A stretch of DNA of 64,000 nucleotides. Origin: Streptomyces caniscabiei. GTDB lineage: Bacteria > Actinomycetota > Actinomycetes > Streptomycetales > Streptomycetaceae. The stretch lies in assembly GCF_014930365.1 (NCBI RefSeq), contig NZ_JABXWI010000004.1:434001-498000 (forward strand). The letters run 5' to 3'. A program made the translations under genes and the position numbers. The notes under the pieces were generated by a model, which worked only from the letters and a program-made list of their open reading frames with translations, did not search any database and was not told the DNA's origin. Each line of letters starts with the position of its first letter. Positions within the stretch are counted from its first letter, which is position 1. Positions 48,901 to 56,083 of the stretch are shown here, in pieces.

Positions 48901-49401
48901 GAGGCTGTCGACGGCTCCCTCGTCCTGGTAACCGACCTGGAGGCCGTCGACGAAGAGCTGGAGCCGCCACATGTTCGTGCCGGAGCCGGCCTGGTCGGAG
49001 GTGTCGTCGTGGTCGTCGCCCCACAGGCGGACCGTGACGTAGGTGGTGTCGGTCGGGCTGACGGCGACGTCGAACGTCAGCGTGCCGCCCCAGTAGCTCG
49101 CCGGTTCGGTCGGGTTGAGGACCCGGGCGCTCAGGCCGAGGCCGCCGGTGACGGTGTCGGAGAGGGTGGCGGTCAGGTCGTGCGCGGCCTCGGACACGGC
49201 GTCGCCGAGGACGACGACGTCGAGCGGCTCGCAGACGGCCTTCTTGAACGCGGCGGAGGTGTCGGAGGCATCGGAGGCGGCGGACTCGCCGGCCGGTGAC
49301 GCGGCGGCGGGCCGGGACGTCAGCAGGCCGAGACCGGCGGCGGCGACGCCGGTCGTCCCGGCGTACTTGAGCACTTCACGTCTTCTGGGGGCGTGGGACA
49401 C
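45967..49401 (-). CDS. Large secreted helical carbohydrate-active enzyme, family not recognised, with two inserted binding modules
   Basis: 1144 residues from the GTG at 49401, with AAGGAA eight bases upstream and 14 bases after the permease stop. A Tat signal (RRREVLKYAGTTG, 6-18) is followed by a beta domain (to about 245) and a helical region (DAWAFQSLAEGYLWSG, QWQGFGRVGLVLALLWEHLG) typical of an (alpha/alpha) toroid. Two CBM4/9-like modules (about 375-523 and 528-677) interrupt it. The toroid resumes (SQICAIGLYQANRGLRLLDP ... ASRTAWDSHPVMSAAVFKD ... LLVHHSWTRVGLAAL) and ends in a beta domain. The layout resembles polysaccharide lyases and toroid glycosidases, but I cannot name the family or catalytic residues. 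The importer operon upstream implies that it releases an oligosaccharide for uptake. Confidence 0.75.
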   Translation of the reverse strand: MSHAPRRREVLKYAGTTGVAAAGLGLLTSRPAAASPAGESAASDASDTSAAFKKAVCEPLDVVVLGDAVSEAAHDLTATLSDTVTGGLGLSARVLNPTEPASYWGGTLTFDVAVSPTDTTYVTVRLWGDDHDDTSDQAGSGTNMWRLQLFVDGLQVGYQDEGAVDSLDILDTAPRAPGRFFFHTLPLPERMTAGKEKVTLEIRAMGRIWSYGQNPEQLYRTMTTPSRGIYRIYTHTEPYFIPPKGEPQGPAPEFEPREVEGTEVLEAVRQRVAKDQKNYLTTANPAGMDAWAFQSLAEGYLWSGSPAYRKPAALDRVLRAIDGRYTAWKSDASVLTGSDQQWQGFGRVGLVLALLWEHLGDRLDQKVTGSPYELPGADFEEGDETPMGWLAPSWGQTVGATWSRDTTVRRTGSASLKLQVPAAGGNMYTYSSPKTRIGKGTYTYAAWIRTDGVTGAGAHIDPLFFDASGKLVGSDHKKFATTGTHDWEYVSLDLETPAGATQMEMHLRLSGPGTAWFDSVELIEPSELRNPGFEQGIATVPLGWTVPSWGRTADASWSRVTDVHRSGSASLKVAATASNGFVTAHNTARVQVGEGTYTYSAWIRTDGVTGTGAHIDPLFFDASGKLVGGDHRKFAATGTHDWEQVSIDLETPAGATQVEFHLRLSGPGTAWFDDLTVTAPEGAGTVEQPVRRVAYIDMLKTSRDYWRQHFPHYTNQSQICAIGLYQANRGLRLLDPDLALPEDKARDYLYQSLGMKPYLGREDKDGNPTKPLGETYHQVTRAGLTRELGYVGSYGEVVDWLVMMYESVTRGHDAREAPELREQMIKIIKARGRFRVVDIDETGARVSRIETVIGWRNEVYPGEIAYASRTAWDSHPVMSAAVFKDPDIVGWTQEMVADGQFHRQLDLLVHHSWTRVGLAALRLVSRDWDTFQALAARPARVPTAWNEPDFVFTDEENGCLAVKNGEELLFASLYWRSRQGVNDYARVHHLTPVDQRSATVRQRSAGTTDETFTARDWILWDYAINDPGAGHLPPGGFPPPGDTLHQSQEGDVYHLAPIPDDIPDPTLGVHFDGVETMLVGRAPFYLCEYGDYLIAMNTTTDRTFTLPARRGFGPARDLATGRTIGAGERPGLGPLSTLVLHRGR
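47371..48279 (-). repeat. Intragenic tandem duplication of a carbohydrate-binding module
   Basis: The segments 47833-48279 and 47371-47820 encode two 150-residue copies. Both contain TYTYxAWIRTDGVTG, GAHIDPLFFDASGKLVG and ETPAGATQ, then HLRLSGPGTAWFD. The DNA copies are also very similar, so the duplication is recent or maintained by gene conversion. Confidence 0.88.
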
Positions 49402-49415
49402 GGCGCTGTTCCTTC

Positions 49416-50282
49416 TTACTTGAGGCTGCCCATGAGAATTCCGCTGCGCCAGTACTTCTGGAGCGTGAACATGAAGATCGCGAGCGGGACGATCGACAGC
49501 AGGGACCCGGTGAGGACGAGGGTGTTCATGTCGCGTGCGGTCTGCGCCTGTTGGAGCCAGGAGTAGAGGCCCAGGGTCACGGGGAAGGTGCGCTCGCCGT
49601 TGAGCATGAACAGGGGAAGGAAGAAGTTGTTCCAGATGTTGATGAACTCGAGCATGAAGATGGTGATGCCGCCGGTGCGCATCAGCGGCAGCGCGATCGA
49701 GACGAAGACCCGCAGATCGCTCGCGCCGTCGATACGGGCCGCCTCCATCAGTTCGGTGGGCACCGAGCTGTCGGCGTACACCTTGCCGAGGTAGACCCCG
49801 AAGGGGTTGATGAAGTACGGGATGAGCACCGACCAGATGGTGTTGGTGAGCCCGATCTCGGAGAACACCAGGTACAGCGGGAAGGCCAGCAGGGTGCTCG
49901 GCAGCAGTGAGGCGCCGACGATGACGGCGAAGAGGGCGCCTCGGCCGGGGAACTCGAACTTCGACAGTCCGTACCCGGCGGCGAGCGAGACGAGGGTGGA
50001 GCCGGCCGCGCCGAGGGTGGAGTAGAGGACGGAGTTGCCCAGCCAGCGCAGGAACACACCGTCGTGGTAGGTCGCGATGTCGTGCAGGTTGTCGCCCAGG
50101 TGGTTGCCCGAGAACCACAGGCCGAAGGTGGAGTAGAGGTCGGTCTGGTCCTTGGTCGCGGAGACGATCAGGAACCAGGTCGGGGCGAGCGAGTAGAGCA
50201 CGAAGACCACCAGCAGGCCGGTGGTGAGCACCACCGCGCGGCGGGAGGGGCGTACGCCGCCCCCGGAGGCGACAGCGCTCAT
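49416..50282 (-). CDS. ABC sugar transporter permease, MalG-like
   Basis: 288 residues from the ATG at 50282, overlapping the previous permease stop by ATGA. Six membrane helices; EAA loop MEAARIDGASDLRVFVSIALPLM; FINIWNNFFLPLFMLNGERTFPVTLGLYSW as in MalG-type subunits. It pairs with the adjoining MalF-like protein and the binding protein upstream. Confidence 0.92.
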   Translation of the reverse strand: MSAVASGGGVRPSRRAVVLTTGLLVVFVLYSLAPTWFLIVSATKDQTDLYSTFGLWFSGNHLGDNLHDIATYHDGVFLRWLGNSVLYSTLGAAGSTLVSLAAGYGLSKFEFPGRGALFAVIVGASLLPSTLLAFPLYLVFSEIGLTNTIWSVLIPYFINPFGVYLGKVYADSSVPTELMEAARIDGASDLRVFVSIALPLMRTGGITIFMLEFINIWNNFFLPLFMLNGERTFPVTLGLYSWLQQAQTARDMNTLVLTGSLLSIVPLAIFMFTLQKYWRSGILMGSLK

Positions 50283-51232
50283 GACATCTTCCTGTTCGTG
50301 GCGCGGTAGAAGACGAAGGCGAGGATGCCGGTGACGACGGCCAGGACCAGGGACTCGGCCGCGGCGTACTGGTAGTCGCCGACCTTGAAGGCCTGGTCGT
50401 AGATCTCCATCATCGGCGTGAAGTCGGTGTTGATGGACTCCGGGGCGATCTGCCGCATGATCAGCGGCTCGCCGAACAGCTGGAGTCGGCTGATCAGGGA
50501 GAACATGCCGGTCAGCACCAGAATCCCGGTGATGTTCGGGATCTTCACGGACCAGGCGACGCGCCACTCCCGGGCCCCGTCGAGCCGGGCCGCCTCGTAC
50601 AGTTCGCGGGGCAGGGCCTGGAGCGAGGCGGAGATCAGGATCATGTTGAAGCCGATCCCCTGCCAGGTGAGCAGATTGCCCAGCGAGAGGTAGGTGTTGA
50701 GGCCGCCGAAGAAGGAGATCTCGGTGCCGGCCCGCTCGGCGATGTCGAGCAGCGGGCTGCCCGTGGGGCTGTAGAGGAACAGCCACATCAGGGTGGAGAC
50801 CACGGCCGGGACGACGTAAGGGATGAGCAGGGCGGCACGGAAGAAGCGCACCGCGCGGGCGGCCACGCCGTCCAGCAGGAGCGCCAGCAGCAGCGCGATG
50901 CCGAGCATCACCGTGATCTGTACGGCGCCGAACAGCAGGGTGCGGCCCATGCTCGCCCAGAACGCGCTGTCCCCCAGGACGGAGGCGAAGTTGGCGAAGC
51001 CGGTGAAGACGACCCGGGTCGGGCCGAAGCCGAGGCCGCTGCTCTTCTTCTCGTGCAGGCTCTGGCTGAAGGCGTAGCCGATCGGCACGACGTAGGTGGC
51101 GAGGAAGCCCAGCAGGAAGGGGAGCAGGAACAGCAGCCCCTTGTAGGCTCCCCGTCTCCCGGCCCGGCGGGGGGAGGGCCGCCGGACCGGGGAGTCGGTC
51201 GCGACCTTCGCCGGTCGCGTCAGGGTGGACAC
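50279..51232 (-). CDS. ABC sugar transporter permease, MalF-like
   Basis: 317 residues from the GTG at 51232, with GGAG six bases upstream. A basic N-terminus (RRPSPRRAGRRGAYKG) precedes six predicted helices; EAA loop YEAARLDGAREWRVAWSVKIPNITG. The gene lies 65 bases after the binding-protein stop. No ATPase gene is present in the operon, so a shared ATPase such as MsiK is likely. Confidence 0.92.
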   Translation of the reverse strand: MSTLTRPAKVATDSPVRRPSPRRAGRRGAYKGLLFLLPFLLGFLATYVVPIGYAFSQSLHEKKSSGLGFGPTRVVFTGFANFASVLGDSAFWASMGRTLLFGAVQITVMLGIALLLALLLDGVAARAVRFFRAALLIPYVVPAVVSTLMWLFLYSPTGSPLLDIAERAGTEISFFGGLNTYLSLGNLLTWQGIGFNMILISASLQALPRELYEAARLDGAREWRVAWSVKIPNITGILVLTGMFSLISRLQLFGEPLIMRQIAPESINTDFTPMMEIYDQAFKVGDYQYAAAESLVLAVVTGILAFVFYRATNRKMS

Positions 51233-51297
51233 GGGTGACTCCAATGTCTCCGGATGGGGGTGGGGGCGACGGATGAACGGGGGCGAAGGACGAGGGC

Positions 51298-52626
51298 TCA
51301 GCCGCCGGCGACGGCCTTGATGCCCTTGCCGTTGAGGTCGTCCACGGTCCACTTCTCGATGCCGGTGAGCATCTCCTCGACCGTGAGCTCCTTCTTCATG
51401 ACCTTGCCCCACTGCTTCTGCATCTCGGAGTACATGGCCGCGTAGTTCGGGCCGTACTGCCACTGGTCGCCGACCCGGGCGGCCGCGTCGGTGATCACCT
51501 TCGCGCTGTCGGACTTCCCGTTGAACATCTCGGTGGGGATGATCTTGTCGACGTACGGGGAGACGTCCGGGACCGCCGGGAAGAGGCCGGACTTGGAGGC
51601 GGGGTCGGTGAGCGTGGTCAGCGACTCCTTGCTGCTGGACAGCCAGGCGGCGAACTCGGCGGCGCGGTCGGGGTACTTGCAGCCCTTGAGCACGGCCAGT
51701 GCGTCGAAGTTGCTGGAGGTCCGCGGCTTCGCGGTGTCGAAGACGGGGGCGTCGGCCAGCTGCCAATCGCCACGCGACTTGGGGAAGTTGGTGCTGTAGA
51801 TCGGCAGCTGCCAGGTCGAGGTCGTCATCGCGATCGTGGTGCCGAGGTCCCAGGTCTTGAAGACCCCGGGGTCGGCGTAGGAGGCGCCCGAGGCGAGGTT
51901 CTTGTCGACCAGGCGCTGGACGACGTCACCGGCCTTCAGCGCCTCCGGGGAGGTGAAGTCGACTGCCCAGTGGTCTCCCTCGACCTTGTACCACTGGGCG
52001 CCCGCCTGCCAGGACAGGTCGACGAGGGTGCTCGGGTCCTCCCCCGCCATGTTGAAGATCTTGACCTTCCTGTTCTCCTTCTGCGCCTTCTCACCGGCCG
52101 CGATCAGGTCGTCCCAGGTCCTGGGCGCCTCGATGCCGTACTTCGCGAACAGGTCCGCGCGGTAGGCCGTGAACAGCGGCGAGGACCCCACGGGGATGCC
52201 GAAGGTGGTGCCGCCGGGGCTGACCGCGTTCCACGCGGCCGGCGTGTACTTGTCCTTGTACGGCTCGGCGACCTCGGTGATGTCGGTGAGCAGACCGTCG
52301 GCGGCGAAGGTCGCCAGGTTCATCCCGTCCATCTTCGACAGACACGGCGCGGTGCCGGCGTTCACCGCCGCGCGCAGCTTCTGGTACGCCGTCTCGCCCG
52401 CCGGGTTGACGAACGTGATCCGGGTGTCGGGGTGGTCCTTGTTCCACGCCTTGGTCTGGGCCTCGATGCCGTCGGTCCAGCTCCACAACTCCAGCGTGAC
52501 CTTGCCCTTGGTGGCCTTCGCGGTGGAGTCGGAGCCGGCGTCGCCGCCCCCGCAGGCGGCCAGCAGGAGGGACAGGGACGCCGCGGCGGCCGCCGCGGCG
52601 AGGGCTCTGGCACGGAACTGGGACAT
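51298..52626 (-). CDS. ABC transporter sugar-binding lipoprotein
   Basis: 442 residues from the ATG at 52626, with GGAGG four bases upstream. Signal peptide with lipobox LLAAC, Cys25. Solute-binding protein family 1: KVTLELWSWTDGIEAQTKAWNKDHPDTRITFVNP, GIPVGSSPLFTAYRADLFAKYGI, and the hinge region LGTTIAMTTSTWQLP. First gene of the operon that ends with the large secreted enzyme; no dedicated regulator is adjacent, but palindromes upstream may be operators. Confidence 0.9.
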   Translation of the reverse strand: MSQFRARALAAAAAAASLSLLLAACGGGDAGSDSTAKATKGKVTLELWSWTDGIEAQTKAWNKDHPDTRITFVNPAGETAYQKLRAAVNAGTAPCLSKMDGMNLATFAADGLLTDITEVAEPYKDKYTPAAWNAVSPGGTTFGIPVGSSPLFTAYRADLFAKYGIEAPRTWDDLIAAGEKAQKENRKVKIFNMAGEDPSTLVDLSWQAGAQWYKVEGDHWAVDFTSPEALKAGDVVQRLVDKNLASGASYADPGVFKTWDLGTTIAMTTSTWQLPIYSTNFPKSRGDWQLADAPVFDTAKPRTSSNFDALAVLKGCKYPDRAAEFAAWLSSSKESLTTLTDPASKSGLFPAVPDVSPYVDKIIPTEMFNGKSDSAKVITDAAARVGDQWQYGPNYAAMYSEMQKQWGKVMKKELTVEEMLTGIEKWTVDDLNGKGIKAVAGG

Positions 52627-53022
52627 CGGTCCTCCACGGACGGAACAGGACGGCGCTTGGGGTGGGGGAACCGGCGCGGTCAGCGATCAGGCAGGGAGGG
52701 GCGACGGACGGTGTCGCACTCCCTGAGTAGTAACCGGTTGTTGTGGACCGTAGGACGTGAGTGGCCCACACCACAAGGGGGAGGGTCGCTTTGTTTCGTC
52801 AAACATTCAATGGCGTTACCGTGGATCGCACGCCCACCTGCATATTCGTGCGGAGCATCACTTGGCGTGACCGGCTGTTCCGCTGAAGGTGACGACCCAG
52901 CGAACGCTTTCCTAGCCACTAGCGACCCTCCGGAGTGGAAACCGTTTACTCCGCCGAACACCGCCGGACCGCCGCCGCACCGCCGCCGCACCGCCCCCGC
53001 AGCCCCGGCGATGATGGGGGGC
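52627..53022. other. Control region of the second ABC-transporter operon
   Basis: The 396-base divergent gap between the binding protein (-) and the methyltransferase (+) contains several palindromes: AACCGGTT (52732-52739), TGTTT-CGTC-AAACA (52792-52805), and CGGAGT...ACTCCG enclosing AAAC-C-GTTT (52931-52953). AACCGGTT has the central CG of LacI-family operators. No regulator gene is encoded next to them, so the repressor is probably elsewhere. Confidence 0.5.
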
Positions 53023-53865
53023 ATGACACGGGACCCCGAAACCCGCTATCTCCTCGACAACCAGCGGTCCGAGGCCGGCGAGCGGTTCGTCGCCCTCTCC
53101 AGGCTCTTCGACGCCTCCACCTTCCGCCATGTCGACGACCTCGGCATCGCGGCGGGCCGGCGCTGCTGGGAGGTGGGGGCCGGGGGCTCGTCGGTGGTCC
53201 GGGGGCTGGCCGAGCGGGTGGGGCCCGCGGGGCACGTCCTCGCGACGGACATCGACACGTCGTGGATGGCCGACGCGGCGGCGCCCCAGATCGAGACGCG
53301 GCGCCATGACGTCGCCGCCGACGACCCCCCGCCCGGCCCCTTCGACCTGGTCCACGCCCGGCTGGTGCTCGTCCACGTCGCCGACCGCGAACGGGCCCTG
53401 CGGGCGATGGTGGACTCGTTGCGCCCCGGCGGGTGGCTCCTGCTGGAGGACGCCGACCCGGCGTTGCAACCCCTGATCTGCCCCGACGAGTCCGGCCCCC
53501 GGCAGCGTCTGGCGAACAAGCTCCGCCACGGCTTCCGCGCCCTCCTCGCCGAGCGCGGCGCGGACCTCTCGTACGGCCGCCGCCTGCCTCGGCTGCTGCG
53601 CGAGGCCGGGCTCGTCGACGTCCGGGCGGACGCGTACTTCCCCGTCACCGGCCCGGCCTGTGCCGCGTTGGAGGCGGCCACCGTCCGCCAGGTCCGCGAC
53701 CAACTGGTCGCCAGGGGCCTCGCGACACCGGAGGAGATCGACTCCCATCTCGCCGCCGTCGCGTCGGGAGACCTGGACCTGGCGACCTCCCCGATGATCT
53801 CGGCATGGGGACGCCGACCCGAGCGCCGGGACGACCGGGAGGCGGGCCGGGAAGCGTCGGCGTAG
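53023..53865 (+). CDS. SAM-dependent methyltransferase
   Basis: 280 residues from the ATG at 53023 (in-frame ATGs at 53011 and 53014 are alternatives). Class I fold: motif I CWEVGAGGSSVV, acidic motif II region LATDID, motif III/IV PFDLVHARLVLVHVADRERALRAMVDSLRPGGWLLLEDADP. The C-terminal half (RLPRLLREAGLVDVRADAYF) closes the fold. Methyl acceptor unknown. No neighbour gives a pathway. Confidence 0.85.
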   Translation: MTRDPETRYLLDNQRSEAGERFVALSRLFDASTFRHVDDLGIAAGRRCWEVGAGGSSVVRGLAERVGPAGHVLATDIDTSWMADAAAPQIETRRHDVAADDPPPGPFDLVHARLVLVHVADRERALRAMVDSLRPGGWLLLEDADPALQPLICPDESGPRQRLANKLRHGFRALLAERGADLSYGRRLPRLLREAGLVDVRADAYFPVTGPACAALEAATVRQVRDQLVARGLATPEEIDSHLAAVASGDLDLATSPMISAWGRRPERRDDREAGREASA

Positions 53866-53895
53866 CGCGGTCTCTGGGTACCGGCACCCGCGAAG

Positions 53896-53913
53896 TTGAG
53901 TACGCGCACTCAA
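53896..53913. promoter_or_regulatory. Inverted repeat upstream of the acyltransferase gene
   Basis: TTGAGT-ACGCGC-ACTCAA is an 18-bp perfect inverted repeat 63 bases upstream of the acyltransferase start and 30 bases after the methyltransferase stop. It fits an operator in size and symmetry. Confidence 0.5.
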
Positions 53914-53975
53914 GATCCGGCGCCGTGACCGCCCCGACGATGAGGGTCTTCCTCGTCGAGATCGGGAGAGACCTC

Positions 53976-54638
53976 ATGTTCAGCCGCCTCGCCGACGTCC
54001 TGGTGCCCGCCGTCGGACGTCTCACGGTGACCGCCGATGCCGGATCCGTCTGGACGCCGGGCAGCATCGTCGTCGCGAACCACACCTCACTCGCCGACCC
54101 CGCGATCGTGCTCGCCGCGCTGCGCCGCCTCGGCGTCGAGCCCGTCGCGATGGGCGCCGCCGGGCTGTGGCGGATCCCCCTGCTGGGCCGCGCGCTCACC
54201 CGCGAGGGGTACATCCCGGTGTACCGGAGGGACCCGCGCGCCGCCGACGCGCTGGATCTCGCCGCCGACGCGCTGGAGCGGGGCCGGACGGTCCTCATCT
54301 ACGCCGAGGGCGGCATCCCGGTCCGCAAGGACGCCGCCGAAGCGGCGCCCGGGGAGTTCCGCAGCGGCCTGACCCGCCTCGCGGCACGCACCGGAGCGCC
54401 CGTCGTCCCGGTCGGCCAGGCCGGGGCCCGCCGGGTCACCTCCGGCAGCACGGTCAAGCAGGTGGCGGGGCTCATCACCGCGCCGCTGCGCCGCCCCGCA
54501 CTCCATGTCCACGTCGGCGCGCCGCTCTCCCTCACCGCCGATCACACGTCGAACACCCGGCAGGCGCACGCGGCGGTGACCGCCGCCTGGCGCACGGCCG
54601 CCGCCCGCCTCGGCGAACCGGCCGCGCTCGCCGCGTGA
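53976..54638 (+). CDS. 1-acylglycerol-3-phosphate O-acyltransferase (PlsC-like)
   Basis: 220 residues from the ATG at 53976, with GGGAGAG upstream; earlier in-frame starts lack a ribosome site. Block I is VVANHTSLADP, giving the catalytic NHx4D with His36 and Asp41; block II/III is GYIPVYRRDPRAA; block IV-like LIYAEGGIPVRKD carries the EGG motif for glycerol-phosphate binding. The length is typical. It would acylate lysophosphatidate or a related lysolipid at the membrane. Function in this genome may be paralogous to a housekeeping PlsC. Confidence 0.88.
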   Translation: MFSRLADVLVPAVGRLTVTADAGSVWTPGSIVVANHTSLADPAIVLAALRRLGVEPVAMGAAGLWRIPLLGRALTREGYIPVYRRDPRAADALDLAADALERGRTVLIYAEGGIPVRKDAAEAAPGEFRSGLTRLAARTGAPVVPVGQAGARRVTSGSTVKQVAGLITAPLRRPALHVHVGAPLSLTADHTSNTRQAHAAVTAAWRTAAARLGEPAALAA

Positions 54639-54643
54639 GGGAC

Positions 54644-54718
54644 GAGCGGCCGCCTCGGAGCAGCCGTGACGCGAGCAGCCGTGACGCGAGCGGCCGCCAC
54701 GGAGAGCGGCCGTGACGC
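54644..54718. repeat. Tandem 15-16-bp repeats after the acyltransferase gene
   Basis: GAGCAGCCGTGACGC occurs at 54658-54672 and 54673-54687; a variant GAGCGGCCGTGACGC is at 54704-54718, with diverged GAGCGGCCGC copies starting at 54644 and 54688. No ORF or stem explains them. Confidence 0.7.
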
Positions 54719-54775
54719 GAGGGCCCGCGCCGAGAGGGCCGTCGGGGGGCCACCACACTCCGGCCCTTCCCTTCG

Positions 54776-54791
54776 ATGCTATCGTTAGCAT
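54776..54791. promoter_or_regulatory. Candidate LysR autoregulatory site
   Basis: ATGCTA-TCGT-TAGCAT is a perfect 6-4-6 inverted repeat 88 bases upstream of the LysR start. It fits the size of a LysR-box. There is no divergent gene. Confidence 0.45.
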
Positions 54792-54878
54792 TGACGTGAT
54801 GTGCGGCGCCGGTTGTCGCGAGGCGGGGTCGAGGACGATGATCGCGGCACGGGATTCCGCGGACACGAGGAGCCGACG

Positions 54879-55787
54879 GTGGAACTGCGCTGGCTGACAT
54901 CGTTCGTGGCGGTCGCCGAGGACCTGCACTTCGGGCATGCCGCCGACCGGCTCTATCTGGCACCGTCGGCGCTGAGCGCCCAGATCAAGGCGCTGGAGAC
55001 GGAGCTGGGCGTGCGCCTCGTCGACCGTGGCCGCCGCTCCCGGATCCAGCTCACCGGCGCGGGCGAGCTGTTCCTGACCGAGGCCCGGCTGACCCTGGCC
55101 CAGGTCGCGAAGGCCGAGGCCGTGGGCCGCAGGGCCGGCCGGGGCGAGCTGGGCGAGGCCGAGATCGCGTACGTCGCCTCGGCCGCGTTCTCCGGTGTGC
55201 TCACCCGGGTGCTGGCCGACTGCGCGCGACACGAGCGGGACGTGACCGTACGGGTGCGGGAGATGGAGACCCCGGCGCAGCTGGAGGCGCTCGGCTCGGG
55301 CCGCATCGACGTGGGCTTCCTGCGGTGGCGACCGGAGTACCCGCCGGATCTGACGGCTGTCTGTCTGCTGACGGAGAGGATGGTGCTCGCCCTCCCCGAG
55401 GAGCACCGGCTGAGCACCCTGGAGGCCGTGCCCGCCGCCGAGCTGACCGGGGAACGGTTCGTGGTGCCCCACTTCGACGAGGAGCATGGTTTCCGCGACC
55501 AGATCAACGAGGTGGGGGACGCCGGCGGCTTCCAGGCCCGGCTGGCGCCGCCCGTCAAGGATTTCGTCGCCGCGCTGACCCTCGTCGGCGGCGGCCTCGG
55601 TGTGGCGCTCGTACCGGACTCGGTGCGGTGCGTGGGGATGCCCGGCGTGGTGCATCGCCCGCTCGCCGACGTCACGCTCACCACCCGCCTCGTCGGAGTG
55701 CATCGCCGGGACGAGACGTCCCCCGCCGTCCGCCGGGTCGTCCGCCGCCTGCGCGCGGCAGCCGAGGGAGCCGAGGGAGCCGACTGA
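54879..55787 (+). CDS. LysR-family transcriptional regulator
   Basis: 302 residues from the GTG at 54879, with GAGGAG six bases upstream. The HTH is [48 protein letters not shown] at 3-50. The substrate-binding domain follows, with [26 protein letters not shown] and [15 protein letters not shown] repeated alanine-rich tail ([10 protein letters not shown]) ends the protein. LysR proteins usually control a neighbouring operon; here it lies between PlsC and the ABC-F gene on the same strand, so the target is unclear. Confidence 0.88.
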   Translation: MELRWLTSFVAVAEDLHFGHAADRLYLAPSALSAQIKALETELGVRLVDRGRRSRIQLTGAGELFLTEARLTLAQVAKAEAVGRRAGRGELGEAEIAYVASAAFSGVLTRVLADCARHERDVTVRVREMETPAQLEALGSGRIDVGFLRWRPEYPPDLTAVCLLTERMVLALPEEHRLSTLEAVPAAELTGERFVVPHFDEEHGFRDQINEVGDAGGFQARLAPPVKDFVAALTLVGGGLGVALVPDSVRCVGMPGVVHRPLADVTLTTRLVGVHRRDETSPAVRRVVRRLRAAAEGAEGAD

Positions 55788-55844
55788 CGAACGCCCGCTC
55801 CGGCGAGGCCCGTTATTCGATGGCCCTTCGGTTCCGCGCGTGGT

Positions 55845-56083
55845 TACGCTCGTCGTATGCCTTACGTCCTCTACCTCTGACCGGACCCCGGGCTCCGCTC
55901 CTCACCTGTGTGACGAGTCGGGAGCCACACGTCCGCCCGCGACCGCCCGCTCCGAGTCGGGCCGGTCGTTCGTCAGAGTCGGTGCGCTCCCCCTGCGGTC
56001 CGAGCGGTCCGCGTGATCCAAGTGGTCCAAGTGGTCCCTCCCGTCCCAGGGGTGACGTGTGCCTCCTTCCGGAGGAAGAGAAC
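55845..56083 (+). promoter_or_regulatory. ABC-F leader: leaderless upstream ORF and attenuator region
   Basis: TACGCT (55845-55850) could be a -10 that places transcription start on the ATG of the 7-codon upstream ORF at 55857. The 200-base leader downstream has direct repeats (AAGTGGTCC twice, CGGTCCG twice) and potential stems. Its end is CCTCC (56062-56066)-TTCC-GGAGG (56071-56075), a hairpin whose right arm is the ribosome site of the ABC-F gene. This is the layout of ribosome-mediated attenuation. Confidence 0.6.
55857..55880 (+). CDS. Leader peptide MPYVLYL upstream of the ABC-F gene
   Basis: ATG at 55857 to TGA at 55880, seven codons (Met-Pro-Tyr-Val-Leu-Tyr-Leu). A -10-like TACGCT ends 6 bases before the ATG, so the ORF is probably translated from a leaderless transcript. 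Short leader ORFs of this kind precede several antibiotic-resistance ABC-F and Erm genes, where drug-stalled ribosomes alter downstream folding. The family pattern is established; its operation here is inferred from position only. Confidence 0.5.
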   Translation: MPYVLYL

